64,000 nucleotides of DNA from Laguncularia racemosa (lineage: Eukaryota; Streptophyta; Magnoliopsida; Myrtales; Combretaceae), in assembly GCA_037954665.1 (NCBI GenBank), contig JBBMOL010000065.1, positions 992,001 to 1,056,000 on the forward strand, written 5' to 3'. Position numbers and translations under genes: made by a program. Of the stretch, positions 31,137 through 43,200 are shown piece after piece. How positions within the stretch are numbered: position 1 is the stretch's first letter; each line of letters starts with the position of its first letter. The notes below the pieces were generated by a model. That model saw only the letters and a program-made list of their open reading frames with translations, had not been told where the DNA came from and made no database searches.

Positions 31137-34090
31137 GTGACCCATTCACACCATTCATATTTTACATGTATAATAATGAACAAATATATATGGCACAATA
31201 CTTTCTATGTTAAAATATGAGTCAAATTAATACCATTGACAAATTATAGGTGATATGAAATCTATTTATTAAAGTTTCTTTATGTAATTTATTAATATTT
31301 AAATCTTTCCTATTGGGGGAAAAAATATTGGAGATGAAAATATGTGGGAGTACATAGTTGATAGTGTCACTAACGATCAAGACACATTACAGAGGGACAT
31401 GGTGTAGTGATATTCATGGAGTTTCTGTTGGTGTTTGTATAGATGTTTGTCTTAATTGTTATATATAATATATATATATATATGTATGTATATAATCAAA
31501 GTAGAAGTTATAATCAATTTTATACTTAAGGGAGGAATGACGATGGATAGAGGAAATACTATGTTAGATTGGGACTAATTAGGATACTATAGCAATATAA
31601 AGTTTTATCGGAGTTATAAAAAGATCATTATTGTAATTTTCAATAAACTAGCCAGGTTTAATATTTAGTAATACTTGGATGGTCCATGAAAACACGATCG
31701 AAACAATATAAAGACTAAAAAAAAAAGGATAAGGAATGAGTGAATCATGATTAATAGAAGATAAAGAATAATGAATCATATTAGGCGTTATTAAATTGCA
31801 TTTAGGTCCATTTACTTATGTGGGCTGAGGTGTTTAGCTTGTTAAACAACAAGTTCATTCATAGTAATAGTTACAACAAGGGCTCCCAAATCCTAAGAAT
31901 TAAATAGTAAAGTCAACAAGAACCAATTTCATATATACAATATTCATGAATGTACATACTTCTATACGCTAATAGTAAAGGAAGATAATCTACGGGAGGA
32001 AGAGGAACAAAAGCATGCCACATATGATAGAGTGTGAACTTCAAATGCCAAAGAGTTTTTTATCTACAAGCACAAGCCACATTAGCATAATGCAATTTGG
32101 CATTAACACTAGAAGAGTGATCATCTATGAGCCATTCAACCTTGGAATCGGTACATAATTCTAATTTTGAAAATCCCATAAGTTTTGCATAATGAAGTAC
32201 CCAATAGATAACCCACATTTCAACCTGAAGAATTGGGATGTTGCCAAGTTTACAATCAAACCCAAAGATCCATTTTTCTTATTCATCTCGAAATACTTCC
32301 CCAATCATGGTACATTAGCTACCTAGACATTTAGTAGTATTATTGTTAATTTTTACATATCCTTACATAGGACAAGTTCATTTTAATTATATCACTTTAA
32401 TTATATCGCTAGTGTTTTTTTGCATGTTTTACTCTTTTTTATCTCTTTTTTTAATTTTTTTTAATCATTACTTAAAAACTATATAGTGCTTTTAATATTG
32501 ATTAGATTTTGTATATAACTAATAGATTGTAATCAATTTTTTTTTATGTTATCACTTTATTGAAAATTAGTGATAAATCCAAATATTCATATAAAAGAGT
32601 GTAAAAAAATAAAAAATAAAATAAAAGTGCAAGTTGTATATCTAGAGACTATAGTACCATAAAAAGAATGGATATTTTATAAAATTATTCAATATTTTAA
32701 GAAACTACTTTTAAAACTCTTTTGAAGTAAAGATATAAGCATGACTTAAGAGATCCTTTGAATTTCTATTGTTCAATGACTTCATTGTAGCCAGTATAAA
32801 AAGGTTTAAGTTTATATTTAATAAATATAAAATAATTTTAATTTATTTATAACCAAATTGTGATTTTAATTAAAATAAAGAAAAAAAATCCTCAGAAATT
32901 TCATCTTTTTCTTATAGATTTTTCTTTTTCCTACGAGCGTTACTGCAATTTGACAAAAGGTATCTCTGAAACGTCCCCTCTTTCATCTCCTTTCACATCT
33001 CATCATGGAGATAGTGATACAGTTGTACCTAAAAATCAAAGTCATCGGTCATCCTAAGAGGAAAGAAAAGAGAAACTACAGAGCAAGGACAAAGCTTGAA
33101 CAAAGTTTGATGAGAAGTTTCCCACAAGTTTCATCCTGACTATGTCCGTGAGTGAATGCTTGACCTTTGCATGTCACAACTGACAAGAAAAAAAGGAACT
33201 TTTGTTTTGTTTTTTTATGTAATGGATAATAACATGGAGATACATGTTTAACTATTATTTAATATTTAATCAAAGTGAAGTTTTCCAGAAGTTTCATCCT
33301 ACTTGTACATTAGATAACTTTTGTATATTACAAGAAGAAATATTAACACACTACACATTTAATAGCAAAAACATAATAAAATTAACTCAATCATATTTAC
33401 TTATGAATAATTTTATAATTGCTTTAATTATACAAGAGAAAAAAAATATTATTCTTTAGTTTTTACATGTAATGGATAATAATTCTAAAGATACATGTTT
33501 AAGTATCATTAATTATTAGTTAATACTTAATTATATGTACTTTTATTGGGTTGATGATGCTTGACCCATTCAATTTCAATATTTAAGTAAATTAACAAAT
33601 TAATATGAATATCTATTAGTTTTTAAAACTTTAATTTAAATAGTGAATGTGAATCCTCAGTTAGATGATCCAACAAATTCTCCTGTTAGCATTAAAATTA
33701 ATATATAGCCAACATAAAACATAGTGCGAAATTCTGCTATTTCTTTATGCCTTTTAATGCATTTAATTAATGAGAAGTGCCTTTTGATGCATTTAATTAA
33801 TGAGAAGTTTCATCCTTTTCTTACAGTTGCATGTGTGAATGTTTGACATCTATATGAATACAATGAAGTTCACTGAAATTTCCTTATTGACCAACCTAAT
33901 AATTGCATTTACAATTGTAAAGTTCATTGGATGGATTTTTTTTCCCTAAATAATTGTTGCCCAACTTGAAGAGGGGAATCCTTCCTAAATCGAAAAGAGA
34001 GTTTATCCAAAGTGCACTATAAAACCTTGACCTTTGAATAGTAATTGATGTATGAAAGTTACTATACGATAATGATACTCGATATATCAA
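31137..34090 (+). repeat. array unit 4, duplicon truncated at its left end
   Basis: A diverged copy of unit 3 that starts partway through the duplicon head (ACCCATTC...) and ends about 30-70 bp before the TNL leader. It contains a 30-bp tandem duplication at 33,748-33,807, the GAGAAGTTT motifs, an (AT)n run near 31,465-31,483 and the diverged RNase H-like remnant. No intact gene is seen. Confidence 0.8.
31910..32215 (-). pseudogene. RNase H-like remnant, unit 4
   Basis: Diverged copy of the 21,942-22,250 fragment. It keeps the FSKLELCTDSK and HYANVACACR blocks, but TTTTTTAT near 32,055 introduces a stop or frame change. Identity as RVT_3-like is tentative. Confidence 0.35.
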
Positions 34091-34119
34091 ATTTTAATAT
34101 CATTAAAATTTTAATATCA

Positions 34120-34478
34120 TTTCCCAACTCGGACTAGAGCTCGCGTAGTTTTTACTCAGGTATGCACTCTTCACATATGTTTGTCTCTCCTCTCGCTAGG
34201 ATTTCTTTATCATCTGAAACGATCGATAATGAACATTTCTTTGTCATTATAGATTGCAGTATTATTCCAACTCCTCTTTTCACGATTTGCTGTTGCAACA
34301 ACTCCTGGAAGTAGCTTTAAGGTATGTTTCTTTTTGTTTCTCAGTCTCCTACTTCTAATACGGTTTATTATATATTATTTGCAACTCGTTTATGCATCAT
34401 GATTATTATTATTGTTTTTTTTTTTTCAAACGATTGATTTATCTTCATCTACGATGCGGGGAATTGTGGCAGGTCATA
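34120..34478 (+). promoter_or_regulatory. predicted 5' leader of the TNL gene with two introns
   Basis: Possible splice sites frame a spliced 5' UTR: exon to 34,159 (CAG before GTATGC), intron to 34,259 (ATTGCAG), exon 34,260-34,321, intron 34,322-34,472 (GTATGT to GTGGCAG), then six bases before the ATG at 34,479. This is inference from splice consensus only. The upstream ATG at 34,392 would be intronic. Confidence 0.4.
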
Positions 34479-35656
34479 ATGGTGGCCAACGTCAAATTTT
34501 TGATCTTTGCTTATGGAAACATTGTTCGTGGCGAGGAAGGTTCGTCGTATGATAGGGATCCAATGGGGAAAATAAGACTGCAAACAGATGCAAGTTATGA
34601 GGATCTACTGAAAGCAATATGCACCAAAGTTGAAATCGACCTCTCTGCCCACCAAATCAAGGTTCTCCATCGGCACCCTAAATCTGTGGGAGGACGAGTT
34701 CATTATTGTTTGCTGCCCATCTGTGTTGACTCTGACGTAGAAGATCTTGTTGAAATGGCTGAAAAAATGGGTGAGGGATTTATCCAGGAGCTGTACATTG
34801 AGATATCCAATAGATTTATATCTTTGTCTGAGCACGAGACACGGCAGGTGGATGCTACAATACCCTCGATCCCCCAAGTGTCACCATCAAAGCGCGATCC
34901 AACCACCGAAATTGATGATTCCACGCGTAAGCGTGCCCGGCTTGAAATCCCCCTATCTAAACATTTCAACAATATTGAGCGAGAGAGAAACCGTGCTCCA
35001 GATGATTCACCTACTGAAATGGGTGAGAATCTCATCACTGCAAACTTGAGAAATGAGGATCCTTCTGAGAGTCTTATGATCCACAAATTGCACTATCCAA
35101 CGGCTTTTCCCATGCCTACTTCTCAAATGTCAATGAATAGTATGGAAGATGGTAACCAAACCTCAAGGGCAAGTTCATCCACCACTCCTCTTCCTGGAAA
35201 AGATTATGAAGTATTCTTGAGCTTTAGAGGGGAAGACACCCGACTTGGCTTTACTGATCATCTTTACAAAGGATTGGTTAATGTAGGAGTTTGGGCTTTT
35301 AGGGATAATGAAGAACTTCATGTGGGTAAAGAAATTGGCCCTGAACTTCTTAAAGCAATCAAGGGTTCCAGAATTTCAATCCTAATTATCTCCAAAAATT
35401 ATGCATCTAGCCCATGGTGTCTTAAGGAGCTCGTCCAAATTCTGAAGTGCATGGAAACATCCTACCAGATTGTCTTACCCATCTTCTACCAAGTTGAGCC
35501 ATCAGAGGTTAGAAACCAAACAGGTGTTTTTGGGATTGGTTTTTATCGATGCATGAGTAAGCATGATGTTGAAGGTGGACTAGTCCAAGAATGGAGAAGT
35601 GCTCTCAAGAAAGTTACAACCTTGAAAGGATGGGAGTCGAGCAAAATTGCAAACGG
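34479..35656 (+). CDS. TNL exon 1: PB1-like domain, linker and TIR domain
   Basis: The open frame gives 392 codons. Residues 1-112 (start MVANVKFLIFAYG, end FIQELYIEIS) resemble the PB1-like N-terminal domain of plant MuDR/MULE transposases: a GEEG turn, a DASYEDLLKAI helix and an ELYIEI final strand. Residues 113-240 form a polar linker with a possible nuclear signal RKRAR (150-154). Residues 241-392 are a TIR domain: YEVFLSFRGEDTR, then FRDNEEL, then SPWCLKELV, whose Glu (about 317) is the expected NADase catalytic residue. No stop or splice signal separates PB1-like and TIR. The start at 34,479 was chosen because the upstream ATG lies before a good splice acceptor. Confidence 0.82.
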
Positions 35657-36205
35657 GTAACTATAATATTTTGTTTTATCTATTTATGGTTTAAATATAC
35701 TGAATGCTTAGGACAAAAATTATGTGCCCCTCAAATAGTATCGGTCTTGTTTTATTTTATTATTTTTTCCCAATTGAATGCTATCATGTATGCACAAATA
35801 AATAAAAAACGAGAAGTGAAAAACTCGTCAAATATTTCTCGTATTAGTTGGAGATCGAACTGACCTAAATAGTAATACATATTTAAATCCACAATCATTC
35901 GATCATAAAAATTAAGCTTATAGAAATGATATATGTTTTATATTTATTACTCAACACTTCCCTCACATATGAACAGGAATATAACTCAATCAGTCATGAG
36001 AAAAGAGCTAAATATTGCTAGTCACAATGCGGAGAATTGAACTCAAGATCTTCTTCTCTTATGATTTATTTAGATCCACTATCATTTGAACTAAATTTTT
36101 TTATTGAATTTAGTAAAACCTATTAATCTTAAAATTGAAGTTGGTTAGGCCGAGCATGATTATATATTTATTCTTTAACAGTACTGAACTAAGATATGGA
36201 TTCAG

Positions 36206-37299
36206 GTCCGAAGCGCAACTCCTACAGATAGTTGTGAACGAGGTTGTAAAGGAACTAGGAAAAAATACTCTCTCTATTAGTCCTTACTTAGTTGGAGTCG
36301 AGAGTCATGTGGAGAAGATTATTGAATGGATAAAAAATGACAAAGGATTTAGTGGTGCTCGAGCCATTGTAGTTCATGGAATGGGCGGTATAGGTAAAAC
36401 AACTTTAGCCAAAGTTGTGTATAATCAACTTTGCGATGACTTTGAACGATGCAGCTTCGTTGAAGATGTTTGTGAAGCATCACAGTGCAACAGTATGAAG
36501 AGCCTACAGAAGCAACTCATCTCGAACATTTCAGGACAACAAATTGACATACAAAACATTGATCAAGGAGCTAGCATCATTAAAGCTAGATGTGAGAGAA
36601 AGAAGGTTCTCATTTTGCTCGATAATGTTGACCACAGAGATCAATTGAATGCATTGTTAAGAGGGCCCAATTGGTTTAAAGGAGAAAGTGTAATTATTAT
36701 CACCACTAGAAATAAGGATGTCCTCCAGAAGTGGGAGCATAGCCTCTTTTATGAATTATGTAGTCTGGATACTGATAAATCATTTCAGCTATTCAAAAAT
36801 CATGCCTTTAAAGGAGATGGCTTGTGCTTAGATGGATATGGAACCCTAGCTAAAGGTATTGTAAGAACCACAGGTGGTCTCCCCTTAGCAATCGAGGTCA
36901 TTGGTTCTTACTTACATGGTAAGGACAAAAACATTTGGGAAGACACCTTGAAGATGCTACAAGATATTCCTCATGATGACGTGCAAAGGAAGTTAAAAAT
37001 AAGTTTTGATGGGTCTTTGTCAGGATGAGAAGGAAATATTTCTTGATATTGCATGTCTTTCCATTTATAGTAAATATGCAATTTTTATGTGGGAAAGTTG
37101 TGGTTTTCATAAACAACGGATCAATAACCTCATTTCAAAATCCATGATAAAGTACGGAGATTTTAACAGATTCATTATTCATGATCAATTAAGAGATCTT
37201 GGAAGGGCAATTGTTCGCCAAGAGGGTAAAGGTGGGCTTGGAAATTGCAGTCGACTATGGAGGTATGAGGATGCCATGGATGTCTCAGAATCAAAGCAG
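36206..37299 (+). pseudogene. TNL exon 2: NB-ARC domain with frameshift
   Basis: The acceptor TTCAG precedes 36,206 and completes the split Gly codon from exon 1. The NB-ARC shows a P-loop (GMGGIGKTT), kinase-2 (LILLDNVD), RNBS-B (IIITTRNKDVL), GLPLA (GLPLAIEVIG) and, after a frame change, the TIR-type RNBS-D (EIFLDIACLS). An extra G within the GATGGG run near 37,008-37,012 shifts the frame, so RNBS-D and the MHD region are read only in another frame. The MHD position reads IHD. Exon end at 37,299 (CAG before GTACAAG). Confidence 0.85.
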
Positions 37300-39684
37300 G
37301 TACAAGTTCTTGTTTTTCCTTCTCTATCTAATATAATGACTAATTTAAGATTTTTCAAGTTGCTACACAAAAATTAGTAAAATAAAAGAAAATTGTGTTT
37401 GAAAACATTATTTTGGGTGGAAAGAAGGAATAATAATGTAAAGGGGACAATTTTGAAGTTAGGCAGCTAAACATTCAATTAGTGTAACTATCATTAAAAC
37501 TTGTAACTAACTTAAAAAATGGTATCATCACATGAGTTTGCTAATTTGTACAAAGTTCATATCAATTTGAAAGTTTGTAAAAGTAAAGAGTATTTGATAT
37601 GTAATGCTTTAAAATCGAATGACATTATTAGTCTTTTGTATATTCTACACTATGAAAATGTAAGCTCATAACTAAATCTAAATATACAATTGAATGTACA
37701 TGCATACATGTATATTTCTTCCTCACTCTCTTATTTGAGTAATATGTGAATTCTCTTTGTTCATACATCCTTCAAAAGTACATATATCAAAAAATTATTA
37801 ATCATCTAAATTTAATCTAAATCTACATATATTCCACAATCATCCTATACACTAATGTCATTTCAATTTTCAGTTTGATGATTATATCATACTAAATGCT
37901 CCAAAAAAAGAAAAAAAAGGAATGCCAATCATAAGTGGGTGGCAAGGATGATTATACAAAAAACTACATGTAAACACACACATCATAACATGTGCAACTT
38001 AATTACAACATGCATCAATCATTAACATTCAACATGCATAAGTTGATTAATCTTATTTAATATTCATTATAAAAATATGGATTAGATGTTTAGAACCACT
38101 TTTAAAATTGTGAATCATGCAATCCTAAAAGTCATTTTGGAAATGGGTCTAGAGCTCCTTAGTATCATTTAAAAAAAATGGATTTTGCAAAAGTTATTTT
38201 GAAAATGTGTAGTTGATCCTTTGAGTCATGTGAATCCATAGACACCAAAAGTCACATATGGATTTTGTAGATTCCAAGAGTCATTGTCTAAGATTGGATT
38301 TATCCTTTATATCAACTATCGATAATATAATCCATGTCTTATACCATTGTGTGATCCATTCATAGTCTCTGTAGGTGCCCCTGGCTCGTATCAACCCTAA
38401 TTCCACCATCTTGATGACTTGGTCATATAGAAAAGTTTAATTTATTGAAGTTGCAAAAGAAATATGCAAATGGAGTAAAATAATTGTAAGTAATACATGA
38501 CTGCTCAACAAATAAACTTATTCCCTAACTAAGTTATTTATGTTATTCACTTGATGATAGTATGTTTTCTTTGGATATACAGATTCATTTGACCAGAATT
38601 ATTAATTTACCTTAATTATGCTCACTGATAAAAGAATAACAATTGGGTAAATCTCAAAGTTCTAACAATAAGTGAACTTCAATTTCATCAATTTATTTTC
38701 AATAATAGGCAATTCAATGTTATGGATAAATGACTACTTCATGCGTGATAAGTTCTCACCATCATCATCATAGTTTAGCCACTTTGGTGACGGAAAAATA
38801 TGTATAACATAAGATCATGCATACATACACTAAATATTGTTTTATTAAAAGGAAACACTCATAACAATAAGAAGATAATATAATAACAATTAAATTTCAT
38901 GAGTGTGAGGCAATAGTTTCTTTTCAAATGAAATATAAGTAAAACTTTCCTAACTTGAAATAGATAATTACAATATTAAAATTATAACAAAACTTATGCT
39001 TCAGCCATTAGTTGAATATAGCAAAATATAATATAAAATATACTATTTGATAAATTAAGCAGTTAAATAACCAACTTTAATTCTCAAAGTAACTTTCCAT
39101 TATTAAGTCACAATTTTTAAAATTTTCCAAGCATTTTTTGGCCTAGAGTTTCGTGATTTCTTTAATTATAAAGTCTAATTGAAACATCCATAATGGATTA
39201 TGCAACTTCGACTAACTTATAAATAAATGCAAAGAGAAGCTTTCGCATAATGTGCATAATATTTTGCTAACATATCATATAATATACTAAAATGAATTAC
39301 AAAAGCATGTAAAACATAAAAACAAGTTGTAAACAAGAGTATTGAATATTGGCTTTTTACTTGTAAAGATATCAAGACATGCGGTAAGATTGAAGGCTTA
39401 TTAAAAAAATAAGAAAGTAAGACATTTTAGAAATGTTCGCTATTTGATTTCATTTCACATCCTATCCAATGAGAAGTTCTTAAGGGTTAGCATTTTATTC
39501 TTGCAATTGCTTGACTTTTATATGCGTACAAATCCCAATGTTATTTAATAGCAAAATACACTAAAAAATTCGTTGAACTTTCCTTATACACCAACTTTAG
39601 TTATATATAAAAGTAAGACGGTTCCAAGATTTCTTTTTATTTTCTTACTTCCATTTCTTTTTTTTTTCTTATTTTCTGTGGCAG
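37300..39684 (+). other. long TNL intron, no gene inside
   Basis: 2,385 bp of AT-rich sequence between NB-ARC and LRR exons. TNL introns at this place are usually shorter. It contains one GAGAAGTT motif (39,471) like those in the upstream duplicons, and no recognisable coding sequence. The acceptor is TTCTGTGGCAG. Confidence 0.6.
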
Positions 39685-39984
39685 GGGACTAGGAACGTTC
39701 AAGCCCTTGTGCTTCGACCTCCCCCAGACGAAGAAATTTGTTGCAAAAGCGAACAATTTGAGGGCATGACTAATTTGAGATTTCTTCGTTTATGGAATGT
39801 ACGTCTAATAGGAGATTTTGACAAGTTTTTTCTAAATCTAAGATGGTTTAGGTGGTTTGGTTGGCCACCGAATCGACGTGATTGTGATATTATGGGAATC
39901 AATTTTAATCCCCAAAAATTGGTGGTTCTAGAATTACGCAACAGTAACATCACTGATCGTTGGAAGGGTTGGAGCAAAATGAAG
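39685..39984 (+). CDS. TNL exon 3: start of the LRR region
   Basis: Exactly 100 codons in phase with exon 2. It starts GTRNVQALVL, then the EGMTNLRFLRLWNVRL block typical of the first TNL leucine-rich repeat, LRWFRWFGWPP, and LVVLELRNSNI. The donor is AAG before GTAAAA. Several LRR consensus residues are kept. Confidence 0.8.
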
Positions 39985-40108
39985 GTAAAACTTTTTCTTA
40001 TTATTATTATTGGTTTATAACAATTTTAATATAAAATAAAATATATGTTTTAACCTCATTTAACTTATCTTTTTTAATATTTCCTTTTAACTTCATTGCT
40101 GGAAACAG

Positions 40109-40177
40109 GATCTCAAAGTTCTAACACTTCGTTGTTGCTTGAAAATAACCAAGATTCCGAGTTTCATTGTAAGGTAA
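40109..40177 (+). CDS. TNL exon 4 (short LRR exon), terminal or donor-containing
   Basis: After an acceptor at GGAAACAG, 22 codons read DLKVLTLRCCLKITKIPSF and on, the usual next LRR, then a TAA at 40,175-40,177. Alternatively the sequence AAGGTAATG is a donor, and further exons are lost or unrecognised. The region right after contains a 23-bp direct repeat (40,168-40,190 and 40,209-40,231) that overlaps this exon end. Confidence 0.55.
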   Translation, partial: DLKVLTLRCCLKITKIPSFIVR

Positions 40178-40231
40178 TGAGCAATAATGTGAGGGTCTTA
40201 TGATCCCTTGTAAGGTAATGAGCAATAATGT

Positions 40232-43200
40232 TTTGTTATCTCTCACAAGTTAAATGTTCTGAGTATCTTTTATTATTTAGTTGGTTAGTTTTGTACAAGT
40301 CTAATGACAGTTTTGTAAATCAATAGCATGTTAGATTTAGCTTAAAATTGAGTCAGGTTAATTTTTTTTTTTCTTTTCTTTTCTATATATATATATAACT
40401 AACAACCCATAATCTTCTACCATCCTTAATCTTTCCACTATTCTCCTTCTAGCACTTCTTTCATTTTCCTCTTCTGTTATCTTCTTCTTTTCTTTTAATG
40501 TCTCTTATAATGTTTTCTTTGTAATGTTCTCTTAATGTTCTGTACATGCTCATGTTATTAATGCAATTATATATTAGTTTGCATAAGAGGGTAAGAGGAG
40601 TAATTCCACCTACAGCACTTGGGTTTAAGAGTCAAGGTTTCATGAGTGACTCCAAACAACTCACTGCAAGGCATACACAGAGCTATCTTAGTTAATTTCA
40701 TGGGATCAACCTTGTTAGATAAAAATGAGAGTGCTAGTGAAATGTATCATTCACATTGCTAGTATGAGACATTTAATTTGATACTTTATGTTCAAGAGAG
40801 ATTGCCGCCTTCTTACAATCACCTCCAAAGATGGTTCTCAATAATGCATTATTAGTGTAAAATTTTATTTGAAGTAGGACTTTGTTTATAAAGTATATGT
40901 TTTTAACTAGCTGTTAAAGAAGTTTTCTACTTCATACAATGCATCCATGTTTTCAGTTTGCTTAATTAAAGGATCATTTTTTTTGTTTAAACCACTGTAG
41001 CTTGGAGCACATAATGGGCAACACGAGAATGATCTGCTTGGCATTTGGTAACAAGCCTAATCCGCTGCTCTGTGAAACTGTGTTTGGTAGCAAGCGATAT
41101 GAACTGATTTCAAGGGCAGTGAGCCTCGGCCTCTTTCCACGCTGTACCTACACATAGTTGTGCTCAATGCTGTTGCTGATTTTACAGGTATTGATGCATC
41201 TAAACTTACCCTATCCTCTCCATTAGTGAAATCACCTCATATAACTGAGATAATATGGATCTGTCATAAAACCTTGTAAAGCTCCACTCTGATAGCTTTT
41301 GGTTTCTCCCCATTACTTGACCTTGGTTAAACTAGAAATTTAGAGAAATAATGTATTTCTATCATTGTTGACCTTATTCAACTCCATCATCGACTTTTAT
41401 TCAATTGAATTAGGATGGTTCAGTCTTAGAGGTTGCAAATTACACGTTTCCTCCCATGTCAAAAGTGTACTTAGGTGTAAAATATATGTGTGTATAAGAA
41501 ATAGGGCAACCTAAAATTTTTTATGAGGAAGTGCTATCTAATATTTGTGATGATCAACAAGTAAGTCCTGTAAAATGGGAAGAGTGAGAGTGGAGTGGAC
41601 TAGTGTATGTAATGAATATTTATTTTGCTAGCCAATGATGTTGATAATATGATATAAAGGAATTATAAAAGATTGTTGATCAACCTAAATAGTACTCAAG
41701 TGGCATCTTTGATGCTTTTAAGAAATTGTTTTGGTCACTTGAAATGTGCTAGTTGACATTACTCTTTGTTCATCTAAAAATGTATTTGACATTACTCTTT
41801 GTTCATCTAAAAATGTATTTGGTACATACTTCCATTATATATTTTTGCATTAAGAGGTAAAAATAAAACCATTGAACTAATTCATGATTTATACTACTTT
41901 TCCTTGGGGTGACTTGAATGATTTTAGTCCACATATCTTTTATGCATTAAATCCCAATACCTTTGCATTGGAGCAAATAGGAATAAGCATGGATGGAGGT
42001 GGGAGCACTAAACTTAGGGATCTATCGCGCTAAGCACGTCTCGTGGTAGGTATATTTTTGTAATCTGTGTTATCAAACTTTTAGTAGTTTTTCTTTGTGT
42101 GGATATGTGCTAAACATAATAATGGCGTGTACTATCACAAGGCATCATTTTTGTGTGGATATGTGCTAAACATAATAATGGCGTGTACTATCACAAGGCA
42201 TCATTATTTTCTAACTCCCACTTTTGTACTCCAGCTTTTTCCCTTCACCTAACTTATTATTATTATTTTTTAGTTATGGAATTAGATATATAAGAAGGTT
42301 GAATGTGGCTTGTGATTGCCTCTTGGTGATCATATTTGAGAGAAGAACGAATTCACTCAGCTAATAATGAATCTTGTCTAGTCTCTGGTTTTATAGTATT
42401 AGTAATGAGAATCATTGTGCATGGATGAGGTTAAAGACTATGCATGTCTAATAACTAATCTTCACATAGTCAATTGGCAGATTAAGAATGGCTTTGCAAA
42501 AGCTAGGACCTGTAAAGGTTGTTATATCATTTTTGTAGGAAGAGCAAACCTTTGTCCTTAAGGGCATTAGAACACTTGTGATGTCCCTACGACAGGAATC
42601 TCTTTCTCAGTCAGATAATAAGTTGTAAATTCTATAGAAGAGAAGTGAGACCAAGATAAGCAATCACTTCCAACCTAATTATAAAGATTAATGCAAGTTA
42701 ATAGATCTGCATCTTATTAAATAAAGACTTCTTTATGTCACATAATAATCTTAATTATGCAACTTGATAATTCATTTTACTCTCTAATTATCTTTTGGTT
42801 TCTTTGCAGTAAACAATTCCATTTTATTATTATTTGTCATTAAGAACTATTACTTTATACTTGACAATAAAACTATGGGACAATCGTTTGATTTATGTTA
42901 TGTTTCCTTGATTGGGCTGAAAATTATTTAGGTTGTAAGCTTTTGAAGCATCAATGTTAAAATCTTTGCCTTTGTACTAGCAAGCATGTTGGAAACCTTC
43001 CAAGGAGCATTAAACTTGCATCTTTACTACGTCAAAAAGAGCCTTGAAGTTGGTATGTATGCATTTTCTTATATTTTACAACGTTTTGCATGCATTTATG
43101 CACAACCATGTGACATAAGATAGCAACAAATAATTACAAGCTTTTTAAAAAATAAATAATAAAAAGGAGAATTAACCACTTCTTTTGCACCATCTTGTGC

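Larger units (their letters stand above)
34479..40177 (+). pseudogene. TIR-NBS-LRR resistance-type gene with N-terminal PB1-like domain, frameshifted and LRR-truncated
   Basis: TNLs are intracellular immune receptors that detect pathogen effectors. Here four coding exons can be joined in phase: 34,479-35,656, 36,206-37,299, 39,685-39,984 and 40,109-40,174. Domain order is PB1-like, linker, TIR, NB-ARC, then about two LRR exons. Typical TNLs have many more LRRs and a C-terminal region; none is recognised downstream. A one-base frameshift at about 37,010 breaks the NB-ARC. The TIR (AL..LKGW ending) and the exon layout recall the flax L-type and Myrtaceae TNL group. As sequenced it is probably a pseudogene or yields a truncated TIR-NBS product. 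Expression is unknown. Confidence 0.8.

Noticed and set aside
34605..35086. Minus-strand and alternative-frame ORFs over the PB1-like exon
   Set aside because: Shadows of the TNL exon, which has a recognisable protein in the main frame.
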